Assembly: GCA_020847555.1 (NCBI GenBank)
Contig: JADLBT010000213.1
Span: 1 to 38,575 of the forward strand
Reading direction: 5' to 3'
Length of the DNA: 38,575 nt
Origin: Gemmataceae bacterium
Lineage (GTDB): Bacteria; Planctomycetota; Planctomycetia; Gemmatales; Gemmataceae
Shown here: positions 1-8,637 of the stretch, piece after piece
Layout: every line of letters begins with the position of its first letter
How positions within the stretch are numbered: position 1 is the stretch's first letter
Translations under genes and position numbers: made by a program
The notes under the pieces: model-generated
Told to the model about the DNA's origin: nothing
Seen by the model: the letters and a program-made list of their open reading frames with translations, nothing else
Databases searched by the model: none

Positions 1-2
1 AC

Positions 3-35
3 GTCCTGGCCATTGACGGCAACCCGCTGGCTTGA
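3..35 (+). CDS. Possible C-terminal tail of a gene cut by the window edge
   Basis: Ten codons reading VLAIDGNPLA followed by TGA are open from the left edge. The phrase resembles the 'GDVLLAIDGKPL' turn common in PDZ domains, but ten residues cannot establish a family. A palindromic repeat begins directly after the stop, as it does after several other genes here. This could equally be chance read-through of non-coding DNA. Confidence 0.25.
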   Translation, partial: VLAIDGNPLA

Positions 36-36
36 C

Positions 37-90
37 GGCCCGTGGGCGAAGTACTGAGGACTTGCTCCACGGGACGCCACCCGTGGGCTT
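37..90. repeat. Family A palindromic repeat, dimeric copy 1
   Basis: The arm CCCGTGGGC (39-47) has lost its left partner. It is followed by the usual linker of about 19 bases and a complete second unit (CCACGGG at 67-73, CCGTGGGCTT at 81-90). The same two-unit layout recurs at 8886 and 25046, which shows it is a dispersed REP-like element and not a gene-specific terminator. Confidence 0.7.
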
Positions 91-273
91 GACACGAAAC
101 CTTTGCACCCCATCTTCCTCGATCCGGCATTGGCGCTCAGCGGGTTACCACCGCGCGTTATTCTCGCGGCGGCGCTCGCTCCGGGCAACCCCCGCCCCTG
201 GCGGTCGGCGCTCCGCCCCGATACCATGCCCCGGACGCCGGCGCGCACCACCCCATCCCCGACCCGCACCGCC

Positions 274-1989
274 ATGACCACCTGGACCCAGCTTTACGAT
301 CCGCTCGGCAGCCCGTTCTGGTCCACCGCCCTCGCCGCCCTGCCGATCGTCCTGCTCCTCGGACTCCTCGCCACCGGCCGGGTGTCGGCCCATGTGGCGG
401 CGCTGGTCGGGCTGGCCGCGGCGTTCGCGATCGCGGTCCTGGCGTATGTCCCCGAGATGTCCGGCGTGTCGGCCTACTGGGAGCGCGTCGGCCGCTGGCT
501 CCCGACCATGCTCGGCGCGGCCGGCAACGGGGCCGCGTTCGGGCTGATGCCGATCGGATGGATCGTCGTCTCGGCCATCTTCCTCTACACCCTGACCGTC
601 GAGACGGGACAGTTCGAGATCGTCAAGCACTCCGTCGTCGCCCTGTCGCCGGACCGGCGCATCCAGGCGCTGCTGATCGCATTCAGTTTCGGCGCCTTCA
701 TCGAGGGGGCGGCCGGGTTCGGCACGCCCGTCGCTATCTCGGCCGCGCTGCTGATGGGGGCCGGCTTCCGCCCGCTGCAGGCGGCCGGTCTGGCTCTGCT
801 CGCGAACACCTCCCCCGTCGCGTTCGGCGCCCTGGGCACGCCGATCATCACGCTCGCCCGGGTTACCCTGCCGTCGGGAATGGCGCCGGAGCAGTGGGAG
901 CTGATGCTCAGCCAGATGGCCGGGCGGCAGCTGCCGTTCTTCTCGCTGCTGGTGCCGGCGTGGCTGGTGTGGGTGATGGCGGGGTGGCGCGGCGTCGTCG
1001 GCGTCTGGCCGGCGCTGGTCGTCTGCGGCGGCAGTTTCGCGGCGGTGCAGTATCTCGTTGCCAATTACGTCGGCCCGCACCTCGTCGATGTCGCCGGCGG
1101 GCTGATCTCCCTGGTTTCCCTGACATTGTTCCTGCGCGTCTGGCAGCCGCGCGCGGTCTGGCACTTCCCCGAGGAGTCGCCCTCCCACGAGCCCCCCGTC
1201 CACAGCCGGCGCGCGATCGCGTCGGCGTGGATGCCGTGGGTGCTGCTGACGGGGTTCGTGTTCGTCTGGGGCCTGGGGCCGGTCAAGGCGGCGTTGAACC
1301 GGCCGACCGTGTCCTTCGAGGTGCCGGCCCTGCACAACGTCATTGTCCGCGACCGCCCGGTGGTGCCCGCGCCGCGGCGCGAGGAGGCGGAATATCATTT
1401 CAACTGGCTGTCCGCCACGGGCACGAGCATCTTCCTGGCGGCGGTCGTGTCGGCGTGGTGGCTCAGCGTCGGGCCGGCGCGGTTCCTGCGCCTGTTCGCC
1501 GTTACCCTCTCCCGCGTCCGGTGGGCGCTCTTCACCATCGCGTGCATGCTCGCCATTGCGTTCACGACGCGCTACAGCGGCATGGACGCGACCCTCGGCC
1601 TGGCCTTCACCCACACCGGATGGGCGTACCCGATCTTCGCCGCCCTGCTCGGCTGGCTCGGGGTGGCGCTGACCGGGTCGGACACCTCCTCCAACGCCCT
1701 GTTCGGCAGCCTGCAAACGATCACCGCCAGCCGCCTGGCGACGGACGGCATCCTGCCCCTGGGCGAGCTTCAGGCGAAGGTGCTGCTGGCGGCGGCCAAC
1801 AGTACGGGCGGAGTGATGGGCAAGATGATCGACGCCCAGAGCATCGTCGTCGCCGCCGTCGCGACCGGCCAGCACGGGCAGGAAGGGCCGATCCTGCGCT
1901 TCGTGTTCTGGCACAGCCTCATCCTCGCGATCCTCATGGGCCTGCTGGTCCTGTTCCAGGCCTACGTGTGGACAGGCATCATCCCTTGA
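274..1989 (+). CDS. lctP: L-lactate permease (LctP/LldP family)
   Basis: A 571-residue inner-membrane transporter predicted to import L-lactate (possibly glycolate) with protons. It aligns along its whole length with E. coli LldP as I know it: the start MTTWTQLYDPLGSPFW matches the family N-terminus, EGAAGFG lies near residue 144 and GSDTSSNALFG near residue 468, with about a dozen hydrophobic segments between. The frame stays open upstream to a TTG at 103 and an ATG at 226, but those extensions are Pro/Arg-rich, unlike the family, so ATG 274 is chosen by homology although no clear ribosome binding site precedes it. It appears monocistronic, and no lactate dehydrogenase or regulator gene lies beside it. 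The family call is firm; the substrate is inferred. Confidence 0.93.
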   Translation: MTTWTQLYDPLGSPFWSTALAALPIVLLLGLLATGRVSAHVAALVGLAAAFAIAVLAYVPEMSGVSAYWERVGRWLPTMLGAAGNGAAFGLMPIGWIVVSAIFLYTLTVETGQFEIVKHSVVALSPDRRIQALLIAFSFGAFIEGAAGFGTPVAISAALLMGAGFRPLQAAGLALLANTSPVAFGALGTPIITLARVTLPSGMAPEQWELMLSQMAGRQLPFFSLLVPAWLVWVMAGWRGVVGVWPALVVCGGSFAAVQYLVANYVGPHLVDVAGGLISLVSLTLFLRVWQPRAVWHFPEESPSHEPPVHSRRAIASAWMPWVLLTGFVFVWGLGPVKAALNRPTVSFEVPALHNVIVRDRPVVPAPRREEAEYHFNWLSATGTSIFLAAVVSAWWLSVGPARFLRLFAVTLSRVRWALFTIACMLAIAFTTRYSGMDATLGLAFTHTGWAYPIFAALLGWLGVALTGSDTSSNALFGSLQTITASRLATDGILPLGELQAKVLLAAANSTGGVMGKMIDAQSIVVAAVATGQHGQEGPILRFVFWHSLILAILMGLLVLFQAYVWTGIIP

Positions 1990-2309
1990 CGCGCGGGCAG
2001 GTCTTGCGATAAGGCCGACGGACTGCGCCCCAGCGCACCCGTGCGGGCGGTCCGTCTGTGCGGGCGCTGACGGTTCGGGCACTTCTGCCATCCAGGCAAG
2101 CGCGCGAAGAGATAACTCGCGCGCAAGATGTGGAATCGGCCTCGCCGGGACAGGTTCCTTCGAGTTATCCTCATTTCTCGACAGCAGGAAGAGGCGCTAA
2201 TCCGGGAGCGCGGGACGCCCGTGACTCTCCTACACGTTGGCACCAGACACATCACGACGACGCGGCCGGGTGCCGGAACGCCCCACGGTCGTCCCCGGAG
2301 ACAGAGGCC
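1990..2309. other. 320 bp gap after lactate permease
   Basis: No convincing gene is seen. The gap holds an 8-bp perfect inverted repeat, GCGCGCGA (2100-2107) and TCGCGCGC (2117-2124), with a 9-base loop and no T-run, so it is not a standard intrinsic terminator. The downstream frame is open from 2058, but that extension looks non-coding. No good sigma70-type promoter was found. Confidence 0.5.
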
Positions 2310-3257
2310 ATGGTCGCAAACCTCGAACGCCGCCGCGTGCTCGTCGCCGCGCGCCCTTCCGAGGCGGACGCCCTCAAGGGGCTGTTCGCCAGCGCGGCGC
2401 TGGCCGCGTGGGAGCCCCTCCCGGTGGAGAGTGTCGATCGGGCGCGCTTCACCCTGCAGCACGCCAGTTGTGACGCCCTGCTCGTCGATGAGGGTCTCTG
2501 CTGTGCGGAAGGGTCCGAGGGGCTGGCGTGGCTGGCCCGGCAGGACGAGGTGCCGACGCTCTTCCTCGCGGGCACCGAGGGGGAGACGTTCGCCCGCGCC
2601 TACGAGCACGGGGCAACGATCTGCCTGCCGCGGATCGTTACTCTGGCCCACCCGCCGCTGCTCGCCGCCGCCCTCCGCCGCGCCGCCCAGGGGGTGGACC
2701 AGGTCCGCGCGCACCGCCGCACGAAGGACACGCTGCACCAGTGCCGCCGGCAGATCGACCGTTTGGTGAACCTGCTGTGGCGGACTGCCCCGATGGACAC
2801 GCAGCACCACTGGTGTACGCAGCGGCACATCCTGGAGCGGCTGCAAGAGGAGGTCGCCCGGACCCACCGCCACGGCGGCCCGCTGTCGATCGCGGTCGGC
2901 GAGATCCTGCCCGCCCGGGCGGAGCTGGACGCGGACGCGGATCTGACCGGGTGGGTGCCCGCACAGGTGGCGCGTGTCAAGCGGCGCTGCGACGTGGCCG
3001 GGCACTACGGTTTGCAGGGGATCCTGTTGTTGATGGTGCAGACGCCGCGCAACGGCGGGGTGGTGTGCTGCCGTCGGCTGCGACACGCGCTGGAGGAGGC
3101 GGCCCCGACCTCCGGGCCGCGCGGTCCGGTCCGGGTGGCGTTCGGCGTCGCGAGCTACTCGGACGACACGGCCACGCCCCAGGCCCTGCTGCGCGAGGCC
3201 GAGCAGCACCTCGACGCGGCTCGCTTCTCCGTCGCGGAACGGATCGTGGCCGGCTGA
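2310..3257 (+). CDS. Receiver-like protein with degenerate GGDEF domain
   Basis: A 315-residue cytoplasmic protein. Residues 1-125 look like a response-regulator receiver (alternating strands and helices, DALLVDEGL with candidate phospho-Asp D60). Residues about 165-312 have the layout of a diguanylate cyclase domain (RHILERLQEEVARTHRHGG, then a strand). At the active-site position, where RYGGDEF is expected, the sequence is HYGLQGI (232-238), so the catalytic GGDEF signature is lost. It is therefore unlikely to make cyclic di-GMP and may act as a binding or signalling scaffold. ATG 2310 is chosen because the 84 upstream codons are low-complexity and GGAG sits at 2297-2300. No histidine kinase gene is adjacent. 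The family is moderately sure; the function is unknown. Confidence 0.7.
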   Translation: MVANLERRRVLVAARPSEADALKGLFASAALAAWEPLPVESVDRARFTLQHASCDALLVDEGLCCAEGSEGLAWLARQDEVPTLFLAGTEGETFARAYEHGATICLPRIVTLAHPPLLAAALRRAAQGVDQVRAHRRTKDTLHQCRRQIDRLVNLLWRTAPMDTQHHWCTQRHILERLQEEVARTHRHGGPLSIAVGEILPARAELDADADLTGWVPAQVARVKRRCDVAGHYGLQGILLLMVQTPRNGGVVCCRRLRHALEEAAPTSGPRGPVRVAFGVASYSDDTATPQALLREAEQHLDAARFSVAERIVAG

Positions 3258-3271
3258 CCGGACCAGCCCAA

Positions 3272-3310
3272 ACCAGCCCGGAGCGCTAGCGACGGGCGCT
3301 CCGGGCTGGT
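3272..3310. repeat. Family B palindromic repeat, copy 1
   Basis: A perfect 15-bp inverted repeat, ACCAGCCCGGAGCGC (3272-3286) and its complement (3296-3310), with a 9-base loop. It lies between two convergent genes and could end transcription on both sides. It has no T-run, and related copies at 14171 and 18006 show it is a dispersed family. Confidence 0.8.
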
Positions 3311-3344
3311 CCGGCGCTCCAGGACAATTCAACGCGATTCGGTG

Positions 3345-6300
3345 CTACGCCGGCCCCTTCAGGGTCGCGATGCTCCTCGTCAGGTCGCGCGCCACCTGAT
3401 GGATGTGTTCGTCGTGGAACACCTCCATGTGGCCGCCCGGCACCGAGTGGCTCTCGACGCCGCCCGACGCGCACTGCCCCCAGCCGTACAGCGGGTCGTC
3501 GTGGATCGTCGCCGGCCAGTCCCACTTCTCCTCGGTCTTGAAGAGCACCACCTTGCCGTCGAACGCCTTCTTCGGCCGGTAGCGCTGGGTCGCCAGCTGC
3601 AGCGCCAGCCAGACCCGCTTGAGAGCGTCCTCCGACAGACCCTCCACCTCCAGGGACGGGGCGTTGCGGATCCCCTGGCCCACCCAGTTCAGGACACGCA
3701 CCTTCACCTTGTCCAGACGCTCCCCGAGGTAGGACGTCTTCTCCTTCAGCGGCAGGCCGAAGAAGGTGCGCGTGTGCATCCACAGCCGGCGCATCAGCGG
3801 CAGCTTGCGCGGATAGCCGGGAGCGAACACGTCGAACACGACGACGGCATCGACCCGGTGCCCCAGGTCGCGCAGCTGCAGGGCCAGTTCGAGCGCGATG
3901 ATCGCGCCGATCGAGTAGCCCGACACCAGGTACGGCCCCTGCGGGCGCTGGGCGGTGATCTCCCTGACGTAGTGGGCGGCCATCTCCTCGACCGTCTCCG
4001 GCGGCTCCGTCGCCCCGTCCACGCCGATGGCCTTGACGCCGTACACCGGCTGGTCGGCGCCGAGGAGTCGGGCGAACTTGTGGAACGTGAAGACGTGCCC
4101 GCCGACGCCCGCGATCATGTACAGCGGCGGGTTCGCCCCCTCCTCGCGCAGCGGGACGATGGAACTCTCCGATCCGGCCTCCAGGCGCTCCTTGAGGACG
4201 GTGGCGAGCTGTTCGATCGTCGGGGCCGCGAGCAGCGCGCCGAGCGGGACGTTGTGGCCGAGCTGCTGCCGGATGCGGGCGACGAGCAGGGCGGCGAGGA
4301 ACGAGTTGCCGCCGAGGTCGAAAAAGTTGTCGGTCATGCCGATCGGCTTGACCTTCAGGATGTCCTCCCAGATGCCGACGAGATCCAGCTCGGCGTCGTC
4401 GCGCGGCCCGACGACGGTGCGGGCCTGGCCGCCCGCGGCCTGGTCCGGGGCCGGCAGCGCCTTGCGGTCAATCTTGCCGTTCGGGCTGAGCGGGAACGCG
4501 CCGAGGGCGACGTAGTGCGGCGGGACCATGTGGGCCGGCAGGCGCTCCTCCAGGAACTGGCGCAGGTCGGCAGCGGCCGGCTCCTGGCCCGCTTTGGGGA
4601 TGTAGTACGCGCACAGGTAGCGGTCGCCGGACTCGCCCTTGAGGGCGGTGACGAGGCCCTCGCGGACGGCCGGGTGCTGGGCGAGGACGGCCTCGATCTC
4701 CCCGAGTTCGATCCGGAACCCGCGGATCTTGACCTGGAAGTCAATGCGGCCGAGGAACTCCAGGTTCCCGTCCGGGAAGTAGCGGGCCAGGTCCCCCGTC
4801 TTGTACAGGCGCGGAACCCCCTCACCCCTCTGGCCCGTCTCCCCCCTCCCACCAGGGGAGAGGGGGGGGTAGGGGGGTGCGGGGGCCGCGAACGGGTCGG
4901 GGATGAACTTCTCGGCCGTCAGCTCCGGCCGATTCAGGTAGCCGTCCGCCAGGCACCCGCCGCCGATGTGCAGCTCGGCCGGGATGCCGACTGGCACCGG
5001 GTTGAGGTGCTTGTCGAGGACGTGATAGCGGGCGTTCCGGATCGGCTTGCCGTAGGGGATGCTCGGCCACTTCGGATCGACCACCCCGATCGGGTAGGAG
5101 TTCGACCAGATGGCCGCCTCCGTCGCCCCGCCCAGGCTGACGACCTGGGCACCGGGGAAGAGGCCGCGAACCGCGTCCGGCAGCGGCACCGGGATCCAGT
5201 CCCCGCTCAGGAAGACGAGACGCAGTCCCTTCTTGCCCGGCTGCGGCCGCGCCGTCGGGAAGAACGCGGCCAGCTGCTGCAGGTGCGGCGGCGCCGAGTC
5301 CCAGAACGTGATCGGCTCCGTGCAGAGGATCTGCACCAGACGCTCAGGGTCGCGGAGGTCGGCGCTGGACGCGACGCGGACGGTGGCGCCGGCCCCGAGG
5401 ATGCCGAAGAGGTCGTAGACGGACAGGTCGAAGTTCAGCGACGTGACGAACAGAACGCGGTCCCCCGGCCCGACGTGGTACGTCGTGTTCACCCAGTCGA
5501 GCAGGTTCACCACCGGCCCGTGCCGCAGCACCACCCCCTTCGGCTGCCCCGTCGAGCCCGACGTGTAGATGATGTACGCCCGGTCGTCCGGGGTGACGCC
5601 GCTCGCCGGATCCGCGGCGCTCTCCTGCGCGAGCGCGTCGCCCAGGGTGTCGAGACAGAGCAGCTTCGCCTTGCTCTGCGGCAGGCGCTCGACGAACTTC
5701 TGCTGGGTCAGCAGGATCGGGGCAGCGGTATCTTCCAGCATGAAGGCGAGGCGGTCCTTCGGGTACGCCGGATCGAGCGGGACATACGCCCCGCCGGCCT
5801 TCGTGATACCCAGCACGCCGACAATCATGTCGGTCGAGCGCTCGATGCAGATGCCGACCAGGACGCCCGGCCCGACCCCAAGGCCGCGCAGGTGGTGGGC
5901 GAGGCGGTTGGCCCGCTCGTTCAGCTCCCGGTACGTCGTCTCGCGGCCCTCGTGGACAACCGCCACCGCGTCCGGAGTGCGCCGCGCCTGGGCCTCGAAC
6001 AGCTGATGGATGCACCTGTCGCGTGGGTAGTCGGCAGCCGTGGCGTTCCACTCGTGGACGATCTGCCGATGCTCCACGGCGGTCAGGATCGGCAGGGCGG
6101 CGACGCGCTCGTCGGGGTGGGCGATCATCCCTTCGAGCAGCGTTTGCAGGTGGCCGAACATCCGGTCGATCGTTCCATCGTCGAAGCGCGGCCGGTGGAA
6201 CAGCGCCTTGAGGAGGAGCCCGGCGCCGGCGTAGACGCACAGGGCGAGCGGGTAGTTCGTCTCCTCCAGCAGCTTGAACTCGCGGTTCAGCCACGCGCCG

Positions 6301-7481
6301 CCCTGGGCGCGCAGCGAGTCGGTGAGGGTGTAGCTCTCGAAGACGAAGATGCTGTCGAACAGCGTCCGGCCGCGCGGCACCTCGCTCGCCTCCTGAACCT
6401 CCAGCAGCGGCGTGTGCTCGTGGGGACGCACGGCCAGGCTCTGGGTCCGGAGATCCCGGAGGAAGGGGAGGACCGTGGCGTCGGCGCCGACGCGGCCGCG
6501 CACCGGAAGGGTGTTGATGAACAGGCCGACCATCGCCTGGGCGCCGTCCAGCGGGAAGTAGCGGCACGCCCGGGTGGCGCCGAAGACGACCTCCTCCTCG
6601 CCGCTGTATCGACTGAGGAGGGCCGCGAAGGCGCCCTGCACGAGGGTGTTCAGCGTCAGGTCGTGCTGCTGGGCGAAGTTCTGCAGGGCCGCCGTCAACT
6701 CGGCCGACAGGCGGCAGGTGCGCATGCCGTGGTGCGGCGCGGCCGGGAAGACGGTCCCGGGAGCCGGGGCGACCGCCGGCAGGGGCGTCGGCGCGCGGAA
6801 CCCCTTGAGCGCTTCCTTCCAGTACGCCCGCGCCTCAGTCCAGTCCTGCTGCCCGAGCCAGGCGATGTAGTCCCGGTACGGGCGGGGCGGCGCCGGCAGC
6901 GCACCCTCATCTCGGCCCTGGCGGTAAGCCTCGTACAGGGCGAACGCCTCCTTCAGGACGATCGTGTGCGACCGCCCGTCGAGGAGGATATGGTGGTAGG
7001 TCCACACGCACGTCCAGCGCGCGTCGGCCCGGCGGACCAGGGTCAGGCGCATCAGCGGAGCCTGTCCCAGGTCGAACCCGCGCCGCCGGTCGGTCTCCAG
7101 AAGCGTCCCGAGCCGCGCCTTTTGCTCATCCGCCGGCACGTCGCGCCAGTCCTCCTCCGCGACCGGGATCTCCACCCGGTCGGCCACGATCTGAAGCGGC
7201 TCGGCCAGCCCCTCCCACCGCAGCGCGCTGCGCAGGATCGGGTGGCGGGCGGCGACGGCGTCCCAGGCGCGGCGGAAGGCGAACACGTCGAGCGCTTCGT
7301 CCAGCTCGCAAACCATCTGCTGGATGTAGACGCCGTGCTCCGTGGCGGCCAGGGCGTGGAACAGCAGCCCCTGCTGGAGAGGCGAGAGGGGGTACTCCGC
7401 CTCCAGACGGGCGGACACAACCGGGTTGTTATTCTGGCCGGTTGGACGCGGGCAGGCCTGTTCGGCGGTTGGGGCGGTCAT
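3345..7481 (-). CDS. Single-module NRPS, C-A-T-TE
   Basis: A 1378-residue peptide synthetase. Condensation domain about 28-470, starting YPLSPLQQGLLFH with active site HHILLDG (163-169). Adenylation domain about 494-1015, with YIIYTSGSTGQPKGV (636-650), GGATEAAIW (784-792), YKTGDLARYFPDGNLEFLG and NGKIDRKALP (1001-1010). Carrier domain about 1025-1100, with DLGGNS (phosphopantetheine Ser1060). Thioesterase about 1118-1378, with GYSIG (Ser1190), Asp1217 and His1351. The start at 7481 has AGGAG 8 bases upstream; longer in-frame starts lack this. Reading the specificity pocket by eye gives roughly D-L-Y-D-F-S-L-I-W, close to a cysteine code, but this is inference. No second module, phosphopantetheinyl transferase or tailoring gene is adjacent, so its condensation donor must come from elsewhere. 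Residues about 866-889 look like an in-frame repeat insertion. Confidence 0.95.
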   Translation of the reverse strand: MTAPTAEQACPRPTGQNNNPVVSARLEAEYPLSPLQQGLLFHALAATEHGVYIQQMVCELDEALDVFAFRRAWDAVAARHPILRSALRWEGLAEPLQIVADRVEIPVAEEDWRDVPADEQKARLGTLLETDRRRGFDLGQAPLMRLTLVRRADARWTCVWTYHHILLDGRSHTIVLKEAFALYEAYRQGRDEGALPAPPRPYRDYIAWLGQQDWTEARAYWKEALKGFRAPTPLPAVAPAPGTVFPAAPHHGMRTCRLSAELTAALQNFAQQHDLTLNTLVQGAFAALLSRYSGEEEVVFGATRACRYFPLDGAQAMVGLFINTLPVRGRVGADATVLPFLRDLRTQSLAVRPHEHTPLLEVQEASEVPRGRTLFDSIFVFESYTLTDSLRAQGGAWLNREFKLLEETNYPLALCVYAGAGLLLKALFHRPRFDDGTIDRMFGHLQTLLEGMIAHPDERVAALPILTAVEHRQIVHEWNATAADYPRDRCIHQLFEAQARRTPDAVAVVHEGRETTYRELNERANRLAHHLRGLGVGPGVLVGICIERSTDMIVGVLGITKAGGAYVPLDPAYPKDRLAFMLEDTAAPILLTQQKFVERLPQSKAKLLCLDTLGDALAQESAADPASGVTPDDRAYIIYTSGSTGQPKGVVLRHGPVVNLLDWVNTTYHVGPGDRVLFVTSLNFDLSVYDLFGILGAGATVRVASSADLRDPERLVQILCTEPITFWDSAPPHLQQLAAFFPTARPQPGKKGLRLVFLSGDWIPVPLPDAVRGLFPGAQVVSLGGATEAAIWSNSYPIGVVDPKWPSIPYGKPIRNARYHVLDKHLNPVPVGIPAELHIGGGCLADGYLNRPELTAEKFIPDPFAAPAPPYPPLSPGGRGETGQRGEGVPRLYKTGDLARYFPDGNLEFLGRIDFQVKIRGFRIELGEIEAVLAQHPAVREGLVTALKGESGDRYLCAYYIPKAGQEPAAADLRQFLEERLPAHMVPPHYVALGAFPLSPNGKIDRKALPAPDQAAGGQARTVVGPRDDAELDLVGIWEDILKVKPIGMTDNFFDLGGNSFLAALLVARIRQQLGHNVPLGALLAAPTIEQLATVLKERLEAGSESSIVPLREEGANPPLYMIAGVGGHVFTFHKFARLLGADQPVYGVKAIGVDGATEPPETVEEMAAHYVREITAQRPQGPYLVSGYSIGAIIALELALQLRDLGHRVDAVVVFDVFAPGYPRKLPLMRRLWMHTRTFFGLPLKEKTSYLGERLDKVKVRVLNWVGQGIRNAPSLEVEGLSEDALKRVWLALQLATQRYRPKKAFDGKVVLFKTEEKWDWPATIHDDPLYGWGQCASGGVESHSVPGGHMEVFHDEHIHQVARDLTRSIATLKGPA
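4823..4872. repeat. CTC/GAG-rich palindromic element inside the NRPS gene
   Basis: A C-run/G-run palindrome (CCCCCCTCCC, ACCA, GGGGAGAGGGGGG) with flanking CTCACCCCTCT. It resembles the widespread dispersed element usually read as 'CCCTCTCCCC...GGGGAGAGGG'. Read in the gene frame it encodes part of the Pro/Gly-rich stretch PPLSPGGRGETGQRGEG, between adenylation core motifs that are normally only a few residues apart. A degenerate relative lies at 29686-29720. Confidence 0.6.
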
Positions 7482-7788
7482 CGGTGCGACTCCTGGTTGG
7501 TGGTTTGGCGCGATGCCGCCACGACCATCGGCAAGCGATGGAACGGAACGGCTGTCACGAGGACGGTTCGCCCGGCACCCGCTCCGCTGTACCCGCAAGG
7601 GGTGGCCTGCCCTTCAGTTGATGCGCGGTTCCGGGGTGCCCGTTGCCTTTCTTGTAACAGGCGGTGGGCCGCATTGCCAGTGCCGAATGGTGGGGAGCGC
7701 GGGCGCGGGTCGGTCCGGCACGCCGCCGTTGGCTCGACGGTCCCTTCCGGTACAATGAGGAGAACGATCTCGCCCTGTGGAGATGGCC
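7482..7788. other. 307 bp gap between divergent NRPS and esterase genes
   Basis: It must carry the promoters of both divergent genes. One good candidate for the esterase is listed separately at 7729-7756. No comparable promoter was found for the NRPS strand. No gene or repeat is seen. Confidence 0.5.
7729..7756 (+). promoter_or_regulatory. Candidate sigma70-type promoter for the esterase
   Basis: TTGGCT (7729-7734) and TACAAT (7751-7756) are separated by 16 bases and lie about 30 bases before the esterase start, in otherwise GC-rich DNA. This is inferred from the pattern only. Confidence 0.45.
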
Positions 7789-8631
7789 ATGCGCATCAGC
7801 ACCTCCGTTCTCCTTCTGTGCCTTGCCCTCCCGCTGTCCGGCGCGGAGCCGCGCGTCCACCGGGGCCTGGCCTACGTCGAGCCGAAGAATGATCGGCAGA
7901 CGCTCGACGTCTACGCCCCGGCCCGCGGTAAGGGTCTGCCGGTCGTCGTCTGGATCCACGGCGGCGGTTGGCAGGCGGGCGACAAGAAGGACGTCCACCA
8001 CAAGCCGCAGGCGTTCGCCGACAAGGGGTTCGTCTTCGTGTCGGTCAACTACCGACTGCTGCCGAAGGCGACGATCGGGCAGATGGCCCAGGACGTGGCG
8101 AAGGCGATTCGGTGGATCCACGACCACGCCCGCGCGTACGGCGGCGACCCCAGCACGCTCATCGTCATGGGGCACTCCGCCGGGGCGCAGCTGGCGGCCC
8201 TGGTCTGCACGGACGACCGCTACCTGAAGGCCGAGGGGTTGCCGCTATCCGTCGTCAAGGCGTGCGTGCCGGTGGACGGGGACACCTATGACGTGGTGAT
8301 GCAGATCGCGACGGTGGAGGCGCGGCGGGCGGCCATCTACCGGAACAAGTTCGGGGACGAGAAGATGCAGAAGGAATTGTCCCCGGTCACCCACGTCGCC
8401 AGGGGGAAGCACATCCCGCCGTTCCTCATCCTGCACGTCGCCGACCACCCCGAAACCCGGGGCCAGTCGCAGCGTCTCGTCAAGGCTCTTCAGGCCGCTG
8501 GCGTGCCAGCCGCTGCGTACCCAGCCGAGGGGAAGAATCACACCACGATCAATGCCGACCTGGGCCTGCCGGACGACCGACCGACGCAGGCGATGTGGGA
8601 GTTCCTGGCCCGGTCGTTGCAGAAGCGCTGA
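7789..8631 (+). CDS. Secreted alpha/beta-hydrolase, carboxylesterase-like
   Basis: A 280-residue alpha/beta hydrolase of the BD-FAE/esterase-lipase type that should cleave an ester in the periplasm. An N-terminal signal peptide ([20 protein letters not shown]) is followed by the oxyanion motif HGGG in [13 protein letters not shown], the nucleophile elbow GHSAG, a likely acid in VADHPETR and the catalytic His in KNHTT. The length is normal for the family. The frame also opens at GTG 7777 and ATG 7783; ATG 7789 is preferred because GGAG lies 6 bases upstream and the signal peptide then begins properly. It stands alone, divergent from the NRPS. The natural substrate cannot be read from the sequence; acetylated polysaccharide is one possibility. 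Confidence 0.88.
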   Translation: MRISTSVLLLCLALPLSGAEPRVHRGLAYVEPKNDRQTLDVYAPARGKGLPVVVWIHGGGWQAGDKKDVHHKPQAFADKGFVFVSVNYRLLPKATIGQMAQDVAKAIRWIHDHARAYGGDPSTLIVMGHSAGAQLAALVCTDDRYLKAEGLPLSVVKACVPVDGDTYDVVMQIATVEARRAAIYRNKFGDEKMQKELSPVTHVARGKHIPPFLILHVADHPETRGQSQRLVKALQAAGVPAAAYPAEGKNHTTINADLGLPDDRPTQAMWEFLARSLQKR

Positions 8632-8637
8632 CGGACA

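Noticed and set aside
145..2091. 648-codon minus-strand frame opposite the lactate permease
   Set aside because: It is an antisense shadow of a clear LctP homologue.
3342..7892. 1516-codon open frame on plus, opposite the NRPS gene
   Set aside because: It is a GC-driven shadow: Arg/Gln/Val-rich, with no domain, and the minus strand carries every NRPS core motif.
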